DNA of 64,000 bases from Gracilaria caudata. Taxonomy: Eukaryota > Rhodophyta > Florideophyceae > Gracilariales > Gracilariaceae. The stretch is from positions 1 through 64,000 of the forward strand of contig JASCIV010000020.1 of assembly GCA_030374735.1 (NCBI GenBank), written 5' to 3'. The notes under the pieces were generated by a model. It saw nothing but the letters and a program-made list of their open reading frames with translations. It searched no databases and was not told the origin of the DNA. A program made the translations under genes and the position numbers. This document shows, in pieces, positions 10,570 through 20,027 of the stretch (position 1 is the stretch's first letter; the number at the start of each line of letters is the position of its first letter).

Positions 10570-11673
10570 TCAAGGTGTTTGGAATGCATTGCGAACCATC
10601 TGTGCGCCTTTGCTAGCTGCTACCTCAAGCAACCTGCTTTCTTCATCGCTCAAATCAACTTGTAAAGCGCCCAAGTTCTCCAACACCTGAGACTCAGTTC
10701 GGCAGCCCACCAAGGCAATCACACCCTTCTTCAGACACCAGCTCAAAGCAATCTGCGCTACGCTCGCTCCCTTTCGTGTCGCCACTTCCTGCATAATGGC
10801 GTCTAGTCCATCGTTTCTCAACCTGTCGAACAGAATGCCTCTCACCCCAGAACGCGACAGCCCTGCCAACCGACCAAGACACAAGGGAGAGTATCCGATC
10901 ACGCTTACTCCGAGCTCATCTGCCACACGTAGCAACCCGCTTTCGATCGGTTCCCTGGATAATAATGACAGCTGAACTTGTACGCTTGTGAGAGTGGCTC
11001 CGCGTTCCTTTAAAAACTTGCATGCGCGACCCAATGCAACAGGACCCAAGTTGGATACTCCAATATTCTCGCAGTAGCCCGCTTTCCAAGCTTCGTACAG
11101 CCCTTGCAGCAAAGCACGTTCCTGAAGTGGCAGATATCGCGAAGGTGACCAGTGCATCTGTGCAAGGTGAATCTTAGTTCCAAGTCGTTCGCAACTTCTC
11201 TCCGCGGCATTCACAATGGAACGTGCAGTGAGTCGCCATGGATACGAAGCAAACTTTGTGGCGACTCGAACCGGTTTTCCGTACTCTTTCATAAACCTTC
11301 CTAACAAGATTTCAGCTCTTGCGTTTAGTTTGCCGGTTCCATACGAATCTGCCGTGTCAAAGAGGGATACGCCATTCTTTACCGCAGTAATAAATGTTTT
11401 CCTAATGTTTGCATCTTGAGAGGGTGAATAGTCGTAAAGAAGTCGATTCCCCCACGCCCATGTACCGATTCCAAGAGGACAATCGGATGACAGTCCGGCT
11501 GCATCATGTCGTCGACTATTCGTCAATGCTCCTTTCCAAAGCTCTCGTCCTTGATGCCTGGCGAGCTCTTTTTTTCTCACACAAAATGGTGTTGGAAAAG
11601 CAAACGCCTTCATGTTCGGCCTTCTCGCTGAATGTTCATCTGCAGATGAGAACGCTTGTTTCACGTCAAACAT
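10570..11673 (-). CDS. aldo/keto reductase, probably plastid-targeted
   Basis: A NADPH-dependent aldo/keto reductase fold protein of 367 residues. The family's catalytic tetrad is visible: Asp106 and Tyr111 (DTADSYG), Lys140 (ATKF) and His174 (QMHWS). Later motifs fit the TIM barrel and cofactor site (IGVSNLG, GYSPLCLG, ALVGCRTESQVLENLGA). The first about 60 residues are basic and Ser-rich, like a transit peptide. A second ATG at 11613 gives MKAFAFPTPF, whose early Phe fits red-algal transit peptides and may be the true start. It resembles plant and cyanobacterial plastid AKRs; the substrate cannot be inferred. A diverged relative lies head-to-head at 12202. Confidence 0.85.
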   Translation of the reverse strand: MFDVKQAFSSADEHSARRPNMKAFAFPTPFCVRKKELARHQGRELWKGALTNSRRHDAAGLSSDCPLGIGTWAWGNRLLYDYSPSQDANIRKTFITAVKNGVSLFDTADSYGTGKLNARAEILLGRFMKEYGKPVRVATKFASYPWRLTARSIVNAAERSCERLGTKIHLAQMHWSPSRYLPLQERALLQGLYEAWKAGYCENIGVSNLGPVALGRACKFLKERGATLTSVQVQLSLLSREPIESGLLRVADELGVSVIGYSPLCLGRLAGLSRSGVRGILFDRLRNDGLDAIMQEVATRKGASVAQIALSWCLKKGVIALVGCRTESQVLENLGALQVDLSDEESRLLEVAASKGAQMVRNAFQTP

Positions 11674-12201
11674 AATTCACTTTTCGCGTGAGAAAACCTT
11701 CGCTGCCAGGGCACCGAGCTCACTGATGCAGTTTGTGCTCTGTTTGTGCTCCGTGCGTGGCCCAGTAGTACGACGGTACCAGTGCCCACGATATAAAATC
11801 TCAACCACAAATCATCATGGCGCAGGCTGACGCAGGTCGTATGACCCCACTGCATGCCATTCGGACTCCGTGACGTTCGGTGTAGGGGAAATTGGAATCC
11901 CCCGTACCCTTCTATACCTCATACAATATACATATACCTCACGGTCGTACGTCAGTTCACAGACATCTTCGTGGGCGATAGTGAATTTTTTCACCACTGT
12001 GCAACCTGGTTCAGAACGCAAGGCAGTCTATCAGTGCCTTGAGGATCATTCACAGCGTACAACTTCAACTTCGAAAACCGCAGAATCGTTGAAGTCACCT
12101 GAGAATCAGCGTCATGCCGTGATACAACGTTGTCATCGTTTGAGCCAGTTAGTTACGACCAGTTGAAGTCCCGCGAGAATCTCTTGCTCGATTTTCCTCT
12201 G
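11674..12201. promoter_or_regulatory. divergent intergenic between two AKR-family genes
   Basis: About 530 bp separate the two divergently transcribed AKR-fold genes, and the spacer presumably carries both promoters. TATATAC-like AT tracts lie at about 11924-11935, but no element can be assigned with confidence. Confidence 0.35.
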
Positions 12202-13275
12202 ATGGCATTTGCTTCACCCCCAGCTTTGCCGCACCGGCGTCGCCGCTCTGGGCTCAAGCAATCCATACTGAGTCTTAGCCTTCATTCGCCACATCTCCCT
12301 CCACATGCATACACTACTCTACCGGATTCAACTCCAGTGTGCCGCCTTATAACTTTTCTTCATCCTCGAGATCCTTCCCCATCTAATGTTTCGCGTACCT
12401 TAGATACACTCCTTGCTCATGGCTACCAAACTTTTTCTTTGCCTCCTCCGCTGCATACATCAGCAGCATCCTACGTGCGACTCATCGGAAGATCAGCTGC
12501 AGACAAGTTACAACTGTGTACTCGTCTCGACATCAATCCATCTACGCTCACCACTGTCTCAAAACGCACAGTTGAGGATTTGATCGATAATCACTTGCGT
12601 TCCTTATCGCTGGAAAGATTACACATGGTGCAGCTTTCATGGACTGATTTCAGAGACAAGCGGTATCTGGATTTCCTCGACGAATTATCAGAACTGCGGC
12701 GTGTTGGAAAGCTGCGTTCAATCGGTACTGCCAATTTCCCAACAAGACAGCTTCAGTACATGCGTTCTCAAGGCCTTGGGGTAGCATCGAATCAAGTTCC
12801 ATTCTGTCTTCTAGATGAGCGACCCATGATTCAGATGGCACCATTTTGTGCCGCAAATGGGATCGCGCTGGTCGCAGGCAATGCCCTCGGAGGAGGTTTC
12901 TTTTCCGAGAGGTACCTGGGCTTACCAGAACCACGAAAAAGTGCATGCTCCCCAGCTCTACTGCGATTCGCTAGCGTCATTCGTGTATGGGGGGGATGGG
13001 GATTATTCCAGCAGCTTCTGTATGAGATGAAGGGAGTCGCCAACAAGTATGGTGTGAGTATGGCCAACGTGGCTGTCAAATGGGTTCTACGGCAGCCTGT
13101 TATGGCTGTCGCTTTGGAGATTGAAAGTGCAGAGTACTGCGAGAGCAATCTCCGCCCGTTTCTTTTCGAACTTGATGACGACGATTTGACTGTGTTGCAG
13201 AATGTCGCAAGAAAAGGGAATGACTTATTCACAATCCTCGGGGATTCGGGTAGCGAATTCCAGAATGTTAGATAA
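12202..13275 (+). CDS. aldo/keto reductase-fold protein lacking catalytic tetrad
   Basis: The 357-residue protein starts at the ATG at 12202 (MAFASPPALPH), giving a basic, Ser/Pro-rich and probably plastid-targeting N-terminus. The AKR barrel pattern is present: VEDLIDNHLRSLSLERLHMVQLSW, then GKLRSIGTANF, NQVPFCLL, and a C-terminal SMANVAVKWVLRQP. The residues expected to be catalytic are replaced. No DxxxxY motif follows strand 2, the ATK lysine position reads CTR, and the usual QxHW reads QLSW. I infer a pseudoenzyme or a protein with another role. It is divergent from the intact AKR gene, so an old duplication is plausible. Confidence 0.7.
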   Translation: MAFASPPALPHRRRRSGLKQSILSLSLHSPHLPPHAYTTLPDSTPVCRLITFLHPRDPSPSNVSRTLDTLLAHGYQTFSLPPPLHTSAASYVRLIGRSAADKLQLCTRLDINPSTLTTVSKRTVEDLIDNHLRSLSLERLHMVQLSWTDFRDKRYLDFLDELSELRRVGKLRSIGTANFPTRQLQYMRSQGLGVASNQVPFCLLDERPMIQMAPFCAANGIALVAGNALGGGFFSERYLGLPEPRKSACSPALLRFASVIRVWGGWGLFQQLLYEMKGVANKYGVSMANVAVKWVLRQPVMAVALEIESAEYCESNLRPFLFELDDDDLTVLQNVARKGNDLFTILGDSGSEFQNVR

Positions 13276-13738
13276 CTTGAAATGTCTACAGATGGCGTCT
13301 GTTTTGAAGTGAATGTAAAGCTAAACTCAAAGAAAGAGGTGTTTATCAAGGGTAAAGGGTTGCAAAGGGTAATGCCATTAGCGTAATGGTGATCTTTTGC
13401 AGCACGTGAGGATGCGGATCCGGCAGCGCCATGGTTGGCTTCTCTCTATAATCAGTTCTGTGAAGCACTAGCAGTTCGTCGTTTGACCCTAGAATGCACC
13501 TGTCCGCAAGTGCATGATCATCATCCATCAAATCGGTGGAGTTGCTCCCGTGCACAGGCGAAATGGGAGGATCACCCTCGCGCCAATCTTTTTTACCTAT
13601 GCAGTAGTTCTCTCAGCAACAGATACAGAAGCTAGATACAAGGGAAGGAAAAGAAGAGATTATTACTCGAGATTTTATGGTACGCAAAACATCGAACGCC
13701 TCGCAAACAAGAGACTTCGAAGACGCATGGTTCTATGA
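13276..13738. other. intergenic, convergent 3' regions
   Basis: About 460 bp between the AKR-like gene and the linker gene, which converge here. Only short frames of random composition are seen, so it presumably holds both 3' UTRs. Confidence 0.4.
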
Positions 13739-14902
13739 TTATCCAGTGACCGGAGTGATGCTGGCAATCACACCACCGTTCTTGTGTATCTTGATGTAGG
13801 TAGCCGAGAGCTCTGAAAAGGGTACCAGATAAACTGCATTGGCACGACGGAAGTCAGACAACTTGCTTCCTGAGCTCGCATTCTTCATCTTGTAAAATCT
13901 GCCTGTGCGAGAGCGCAATGATATGCCAGCGCTACCGTTAGTAGCACCACCTTGTGTGAGATTGGTGACTTCAATGCGGAACATCTTTCCGTCCTCCTGG
14001 CGAGACCCGTGAGAAGTTCTGGCCATTGTGAGACCAGAGAAGCCATTCTGCCACGAACCGGAGGAAGCATCCGGCGCAAGGAAAGAGCAGCCATCCGCTC
14101 CTGGAGCAACAACTGCAAGCGGAATCGACTGGATTCCGGCCTGATTGAGGGTGATCTTATTCGTCATGGTACGAGGGTTGGCCTTGTCGGAAGTGGATGC
14201 GCCGCGGACAACCTGGAACATGTGTGTAAATGCACACATCGATAGATTGGAAGTAGTGAGATGTCCCCGATAAAACGGAACAGCGAAGTCATCAAAGAAG
14301 GCATCATACTCACCATCATCGAAGAAAGCGTCGATGAAGGCATCATAGCCGCTGGCGTCATATACGGCAGACTTTGCGCGATATTGCTCCAGACCATCCG
14401 GGGTGCGACCGAGGAAATGCTTGAAGTTAAGCTCAATTGCTCCATACAAAGGACGCCCTTCGAAAAATCGCTTGCGGTACTGATAAGTCTTGCCCAGAGC
14501 ACGGCAGAAATCCTTGACGGTTAGACGCAAGTCACGGAACTCAGACTCCAATTTCTTGAATTCCTCGCGCTCCGATTCCATGATGTACGCGTTACCGAAC
14601 ACCTGACGGTAGATGGCCTGGATGAAGACCTCATAATCCGCGGAGAAACCGACTGGTCGACCGGCCTCTTCGACCACAAAACGCTCTGTGAACTTGTCTA
14701 GTCCCAGTTTATCTAACGAGGAGTTGCCGAGCACAGTTCCGAGTCGCGCGGAGAAGCGCGATGGCGCTGCTGGGGCGGCGCTACGCAGCGAGGTGCCGGT
14801 AAAGGAAGAGGCCAGCGGCGCGAAGGCCGGACGCAAGGAGAGCACGGGGACGAAGGCCATGGCGATGCGTTCTGCAGCGGAATAGAGGGTGGTTCTGTGC
14901 AT
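13739..14902 (-). CDS. phycobilisome rod linker polypeptide, nuclear-encoded, plastid-targeted
   Basis: This linker organises phycobiliprotein hexamers in the rods of the phycobilisome, the light-harvesting antenna on red-algal thylakoids. The PBS linker domain occupies about residues 70-210 (FSADYEVFIQAIYRQVFGNAYI, SEREEFKKLES, VKDFCRALGKT, FEGRPLYGAIELNFKHFLGR). A CpcD-type domain closes the protein (MFRIEVTNL, then RRANAVYLVPFSEL and a terminal GGVIASITPV). The ATG at 14860 gives MAFVPVLSLRPAFAP, a typical red-algal transit peptide, and is likelier than the first ATG at 14902. Rod type is inferred from the linker-plus-CpcD architecture. It is divergent from the gene at 15422. Confidence 0.93.
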   Translation of the reverse strand: MHRTTLYSAAERIAMAFVPVLSLRPAFAPLASSFTGTSLRSAAPAAPSRFSARLGTVLGNSSLDKLGLDKFTERFVVEEAGRPVGFSADYEVFIQAIYRQVFGNAYIMESEREEFKKLESEFRDLRLTVKDFCRALGKTYQYRKRFFEGRPLYGAIELNFKHFLGRTPDGLEQYRAKSAVYDASGYDAFIDAFFDDGEYDAFFDDFAVPFYRGHLTTSNLSMCAFTHMFQVVRGASTSDKANPRTMTNKITLNQAGIQSIPLAVVAPGADGCSFLAPDASSGSWQNGFSGLTMARTSHGSRQEDGKMFRIEVTNLTQGGATNGSAGISLRSRTGRFYKMKNASSGSKLSDFRRANAVYLVPFSELSATYIKIHKNGGVIASITPVTG

Positions 14903-15421
14903 TAGCTCGCCAGATACGGAGCAGGGGTCGGAAGCGTCGACAACATTGCCACCCTGAGGGAGTGAACTTCACACTGTGAAACGACGGAAGACGAGGCATG
15001 AGTGGTGGTAGGGTATTGGCCGTTTTTCGTGATTGGGTGAGCTCGAGGCGCAGAGATCGACTGGGGTCATCATGGATGATCAGCAGTGCTGATTCAGCAC
15101 CTGCTCGCCCCACGCCACACGGGGATAATAATTATTGTCCACGTGGGTGCGTGTACACGGGCGCAAGTGTCAACATTTATGTTGTTAGCCTGTTGTTCCT
15201 CGAGTGCAGCAACAAGTTGCATCACAGACAAACCGAAATGCGCTGTCGCACGTCATCCTCCGCTCTATTCAAGCCCTACTTCAAAACGCACCATAAACGG
15301 CGTGAAACAATTTCGCCTGGGCGTGGGCATGGGCCGTTCGTGATACGATTGGCAGCATCCCACACACACACACATCTCCAACCCCAGAAGCGCACTCTTC
15401 ACACCACAGCTCTGCCTCACA
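14903..15421. promoter_or_regulatory. divergent intergenic, linker gene and 15422 gene
   Basis: About 520 bp that must hold both promoters. A short CA repeat lies at about 15360-15374, close to the downstream start. No gene is supported here. Confidence 0.4.
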
Positions 15422-16060
15422 ATGCCCGCCGCCGCAGAGACCATGACGCTCACCAAGGCGCTGGTGGAACTCAAGCTTCTCACCAAGCGAATCGATAAGA
15501 AGATTGAAACCATTCGGTTCGTCGCCGTCAAGCACGGTAGTTCCCTGCCTGCGTTTATCAAGTCGCAGGCCGAATTTGAAAAGGATCAACGCGCCGCCTG
15601 GCAGTCGCTGAATGACCTGATGACCAGACGGCGTAAAATCAAGACCGCCCTCGTGGTGGCAAATGCTACCACCCATGTGGAGATCGCTGGAGAGAGAATG
15701 ACAATTGCTAAGGCCATTGAAAGAAAGGCGCTCGTCAGCACCGAGAAGAAGGTTCTTATGCAAATGAAGCTCGCTTTGACAGACGCCGAGAACGACATGG
15801 ATATCCACAACCGACGTATCGATGAACGCATCGCAAAACTATTGGAAACTTCGTATGGAAATCGTGATAGTCACCTTTCCAAAGACGATTACGAGAGAAT
15901 AGCCCGCCCTTTTAAGGAAGGAAGTGTGGCTACTCTTATTGACCCGCTCAATTGTTCCAAACTAGCTGACAAGATGGATGAAAAACTCAACACCTTTCTG
16001 TCAGAGGTTGATGTCTCTCTCAGCATTGCAAATGCCACTACACATATCGCCATATCATAA
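15422..16060 (+). CDS. coiled-coil protein resembling a bacterial/phage family
   Basis: A single-exon 212-residue, largely helical protein. Its segment order is MTLTKALVELKLLTKRIDKK, a middle SLNDLMTRRRKIKTALVVAN, then AGERMTIAKAIERK, LLETSYGN, and a C-terminal LIDPLNC...EVDVSLSIANATTHIAIS. This order (TxxxALxELKLLxKRI, RRxxIKxAxxxxNAxT, TVAEAIERK, DPL, F-EVDxxLSxSNAxT) is one I associate with short uncharacterised proteins of bacteria and their phages. The NATTH motif occurs twice, near residues 82 and 205, which hints at internal symmetry. No targeting peptide is evident. Base composition resembles the neighbours. Function is unknown, and family assignment is from memory. Confidence 0.65.
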   Translation: MPAAAETMTLTKALVELKLLTKRIDKKIETIRFVAVKHGSSLPAFIKSQAEFEKDQRAAWQSLNDLMTRRRKIKTALVVANATTHVEIAGERMTIAKAIERKALVSTEKKVLMQMKLALTDAENDMDIHNRRIDERIAKLLETSYGNRDSHLSKDDYERIARPFKEGSVATLIDPLNCSKLADKMDEKLNTFLSEVDVSLSIANATTHIAIS

Positions 16061-17039
16061 CACTCCTATTTTTATGTCATCTTGCACAGCAACAGTTCTA
16101 ACATCAGGTGTACAAACCGAAACATGCTATGAAGCACACATCCATCTGATCCTAGCATGTATCTCATCTAACTTATTGAAGGCAACAGATATACCATAAT
16201 GCCCGGCCGTGCGAAAGTTTGTGAAACCCAGGGAATCATCTCAATTCCTTAGATGCGGTGAAACGCCATTTCGACGCATGGCGCATCGTACGAAGGAATC
16301 CCGAAAAGATTAGAAGTCAAAGATCAAAGTCACTGGGGCCCCACAGAACGCTCCCGCTCCAGAAGGGCGGGGGTCGGTCTCCAATGACGTTTCAGAGCTT
16401 AGCGATCAAACCTTAAGCATCAAACCTCAAAGATCACATCATCAAAAATCTTTCAAACCCTAGGGCAACAGTAAAAACGGCTGACTCGGTGCCTGCGAAC
16501 GCTGCTAGGCTGCTCGGTCGGGCATCTTCAACCAACTGAATCTTTATACGTTTCCTTGTATGGCAAGTTGCCGTAAACGTCCTCGAACAAACAGCGAAGA
16601 ATGTAGCATACTTAAAAAGCGGAAAATATATAGGTAACTTCATGATTTGTGAAGACCGAAAACGTTGACGATGAGCGAAAGTCCGTTGGGCCAAAGTCTT
16701 GTGTGCCCACATTCTTACTGGTTTTGTTGGTTCACTGCTGGTAAGAATATGCACTAGACGTACACAAGCTTCCGTCCTTCTTTACTTCAGGGAGCAAACA
16801 GAGAGGTAGGTCAGGAATGTGAAACATAGATTGGATTACCGAGGATTCTGGAGGTTCAAAGTACTTCGCTTCGTGCCGAACTGTAGACAGACGGAAGGAG
16901 AAGAAATACACTTGATCTACATTGCTTACTGTATAAACAGTAACTTTGGATAAGGACGAAAATAGTCGATGGACACCACAGTCTGTGTGGTTCGCAGGAG
17001 TTCCTTTGTCGAAGACGACCGTGGATATTCGATAATTTC
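16061..17039. other. intergenic
   Basis: About 980 bp with no supported gene. The segment 16380-16450 contains imperfect ATCAAACCT repeats. A 106-codon minus-strand frame (16434-16754) has random-looking composition and was not accepted. Confidence 0.4.
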
Positions 17040-18536
17040 TTACTTGACGCGGATCTTCAAGTCGTCAACCATATGATGGTGGAGCAAAAGTTCGTTCACC
17101 CCTAGTCTCCTTGGCTTGCCCAACGTCTTATCGCCATAGACAGGGCAGCAACCGCCTACGGAATGAAGAAGAAAACGCTTGTTAGAGATGGAACTGTATG
17201 TCTTTCTTCGCTCAAAGCGACCAAACTTCTTTTGTTTTGAATGAACTTACCATCTTCGCCAATTCCAATGAAGTATTTGATACCAGTCGGGATGAATCTA
17301 GACATGAGAGTGTTGTTCAAGTCAGTATACTACCCAAAGCAGCGGTCTATGGACATACGAAGGTCACTTACGATCCAAATGAGTTTCCTTCTAAAACAAG
17401 TTCGCCAACATAGATTTTCATGACCTGTCTCTTATAGAGAATAAAATAGGCACCGACCTCCCCAAGAAAGAGGGGGCTTGTACCTAGCTTCACGATTCCC
17501 ATTTCTAAAGGAATTTGAACCATATCACCTTGAAGATAAACCTTGCGCTCCTTCTTCCCCTTGTTGTAAAGGTAGTAGTTGACACCTATCGTCGTCACCT
17601 TTCGGTAAACTGCTTCATGCGATATCGGACCAGAATAGCTTAGATGAGAAAAAAGCTGTCTCATATCCTCTGTGAACTTCAGTTTCGCAGCAGATCGAGA
17701 GTTGAGACGAATAATTGTTCCAATCTCTAGCTCCCTCCAGGATGTCAAACCTCCAATCTTCTTTAAGGCTTTCACCGATGGCACTGGATACGGACGTACA
17801 AAATTGGCCATAGCTGAATTTTCGGGAACATAAGAACTAGCGGTGGAAGAAAACGATTTAGTATCATCGGACGGTTCATTCTTGTTCACATCGTTTGTTT
17901 CAACATTTACCAAGCACGCCAGGCATGTGCAAGATGTTCTCACATATGTCAGCTCATGTACCTGCTTGTGGTTGGAACTTGTTGAAAATTTGTCTCCGAA
18001 GAGGAGATTTGCCCACACTGGTGCAACATATTTGGCTCCCGAGCGATACAGTCTCCCGCTTAGGAGATCACGGCAAATGATTTGGAGGTCAGACTCTGCG
18101 GGTAATTGCGCGACCATTTTCGGATAACGTTAGTAAGTTCAATGTAGATGACAAAACCATGACCAAAAGGCTGAAGAAGAAGTAATTTGTTGCTGAAAGA
18201 GACTACGAGCTTACCTTCTGTTGACTGATTGACTACATAGGAGAATACTGATCCATCCTTGATTGGGTTCTTGTTCATTAATCGAATGGCAAGACTTTCT
18301 GCATGGTTCCCAAGTCTGTTCCGAATGAAAGACATTAGCAGTTGTTCCCCGTTCTCACGCAAAGACGCGGTTTCCTTTGTTTTTGCCGACCGTTTGCCTT
18401 TCCTCGAAGACTTCTGCTCGCCGAAGTAAGGCTCATATGCTGCGGATTGTGTTGACGCGTTAGATACAGAAGGTGGAGCAGAAGAGTCTCCTGATACGCT
18501 GGACTTATTTCGCCTCCTAAAACGGAACGGAGCCAT
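17040..18536 (-). CDS. unidentified protein, four exons
   Basis: Four exons join in phase to 402 residues: 18215-18536, 17372-18095, 17251-17297 and 17040-17155. Introns are 119, 74 and 95 nt. Donors are GTAAGC, GTAAGT and GTAAGT; acceptors are CAG, TAG and TAG. A TTACTAAC branch-like site lies in the first intron and CTAAC in the third. The protein starts MAPFRFRRRNKSS with a basic, Ser-rich disordered segment to about residue 65. A helical region follows (LLMSFIRNRLGNHAESLAIRL), then a Cys-containing stretch (SCTCLACLV, near residue 165). The C-terminus includes IPTGIKYFIGIGEDGGCCP. I recognise no family. The consistent splice sites and phases make the model reliable even though the function is unknown. 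Confidence 0.65.
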
Positions 18537-18752
18537 CGCCGCTTGCTTCGCACGATCTCCTGTAGTCCCCAAGAACGTGCCTCCAATGCAACAGTAAACG
18601 TCGAAGTACTTCCAAAGGTGTACAGTGTGCGCTAGGTCATGCACCAAAAGGCGGCTGTTCTAGTACACTAGCGAAAGGAAGAAAGCAGTATATAGAGTCC
18701 AATTTTGGGACAAGCCATCAAGCTATGGGCTTCATAGCCATCTAACTCTGGT

Positions 18753-19121
18753 ATGTGTCTACAAGCACTACGAGAAGGCCCAAGGGATACGCATGTGGGA
18801 CCTGTTCTGAAGTATTTCGGCACTCTTCGCTACGAAGGGAGCCGATTTAGAGCTCAGGATACGTACTTCGAAGCTCTCAGAAGTCACGTCTGTCACGAAC
18901 TAGAATCCCTCCGCAGCATGCCGTCCCCGAGGCCACATCACGTATCTAGGGAAATCTTGAAAGGGATGTATCGGGACCTTCTGCAATTAATCTCACGCGG
19001 AGACAACTCGAGAAGGGAACGTGTACGACTCACAGGAGGCCAACCAAAGTTGCTCGACCCCGGCTCCGGCGAAATTGACAAGACTCGGTATGACCTTCGC
19101 AGGTGGGCCTCATTCGAATGA
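18753..19121 (+). CDS. hypothetical protein
   Basis: A 122-codon frame from ATG with a charged, protein-like composition (YFGTLRYEGSRFRAQDTYFEALR; REILKGMYRDLLQLI). It is divergent from the four-exon gene, about 216 bp away. No family is recognised and it may be an isolated exon or chance. Confidence 0.3.
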   Translation: MCLQALREGPRDTHVGPVLKYFGTLRYEGSRFRAQDTYFEALRSHVCHELESLRSMPSPRPHHVSREILKGMYRDLLQLISRGDNSRRERVRLTGGQPKLLDPGSGEIDKTRYDLRRWASFE

Positions 19122-20027
19122 GATTATAAGCAAGTGTGCGTCATCAACGGCACTAGGTCTCATTGCGACCCACTGTTTGACATCAGTTGCGCTTTTATAG
19201 AGATCAGTCATTGTGCTTCCGCGAACGCGACCCGTTGTACACATCTTTTCTGGCCATGGCTTTGCTCCAGAATGCATGACTGTTCAATGCATCTTCTGAG
19301 AAAGTTGCCGTTTGAGTTTGGCACTGCGTCGCATCAGAAGAGCAAAGCGGTCTGCACCGAATTGTTTGTTGGAAGTCCTCTTTGTCATGACTTCATATGG
19401 GCATCGGCCTGTGGGCCATCGCTCTAATTTGCATACTGAGATGCTTGTAAGCCACGTCACGCACAAAACCGCTGTGGCTTTAAGGGGAATGATGTGAGCA
19501 AAAGTGCCAGTAACGTTAACCAATCTCGATTCCGCCAAACGGAAAAATTCTTGTGTACTTATTGTTTTGCTCAAGCCCGAAAGAAACGTGCATACTTGGA
19601 GCTAATCCTCACAATCAAAATGGGACTTAGTAGGGCGAGAATGCCATATGCTGTCTGTGCGACTTAACAAATACTGAGCAGAATTAGGACCACCGGTTCG
19701 GCAATTGTTGTAGGTCAATCGAGGCTAACGTGATCATCTCCTTCGCATGTAGACTGACCATGACTCAACATCCCTTGCGGCATGTTCAGACTTTCCAATC
19801 TCCACTAGGCTGCTCGTTTGCACTCTTAGTCAAATTGCTTCTGAAGGACAAAACAAAAGATGTTTAGAAAAGAACATACCATAAACTCTCAAAAACTTTT
19901 GTGTCTAAAGGACACTCAGAGTACAGCAGATGATCGTCAAGTATGAACAGACAATCGATCGTTAGTTACTTCTAGACGGTGTTAGTAACATCTTCACTTC
20001 ATAACCTACTGAGCAGCAAACACGTGC
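19122..20027. other. intergenic
   Basis: About 900 bp without a supported gene. The part nearest COG6 (19962-20032) may contain a tiny last exon of that gene. Confidence 0.4.
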
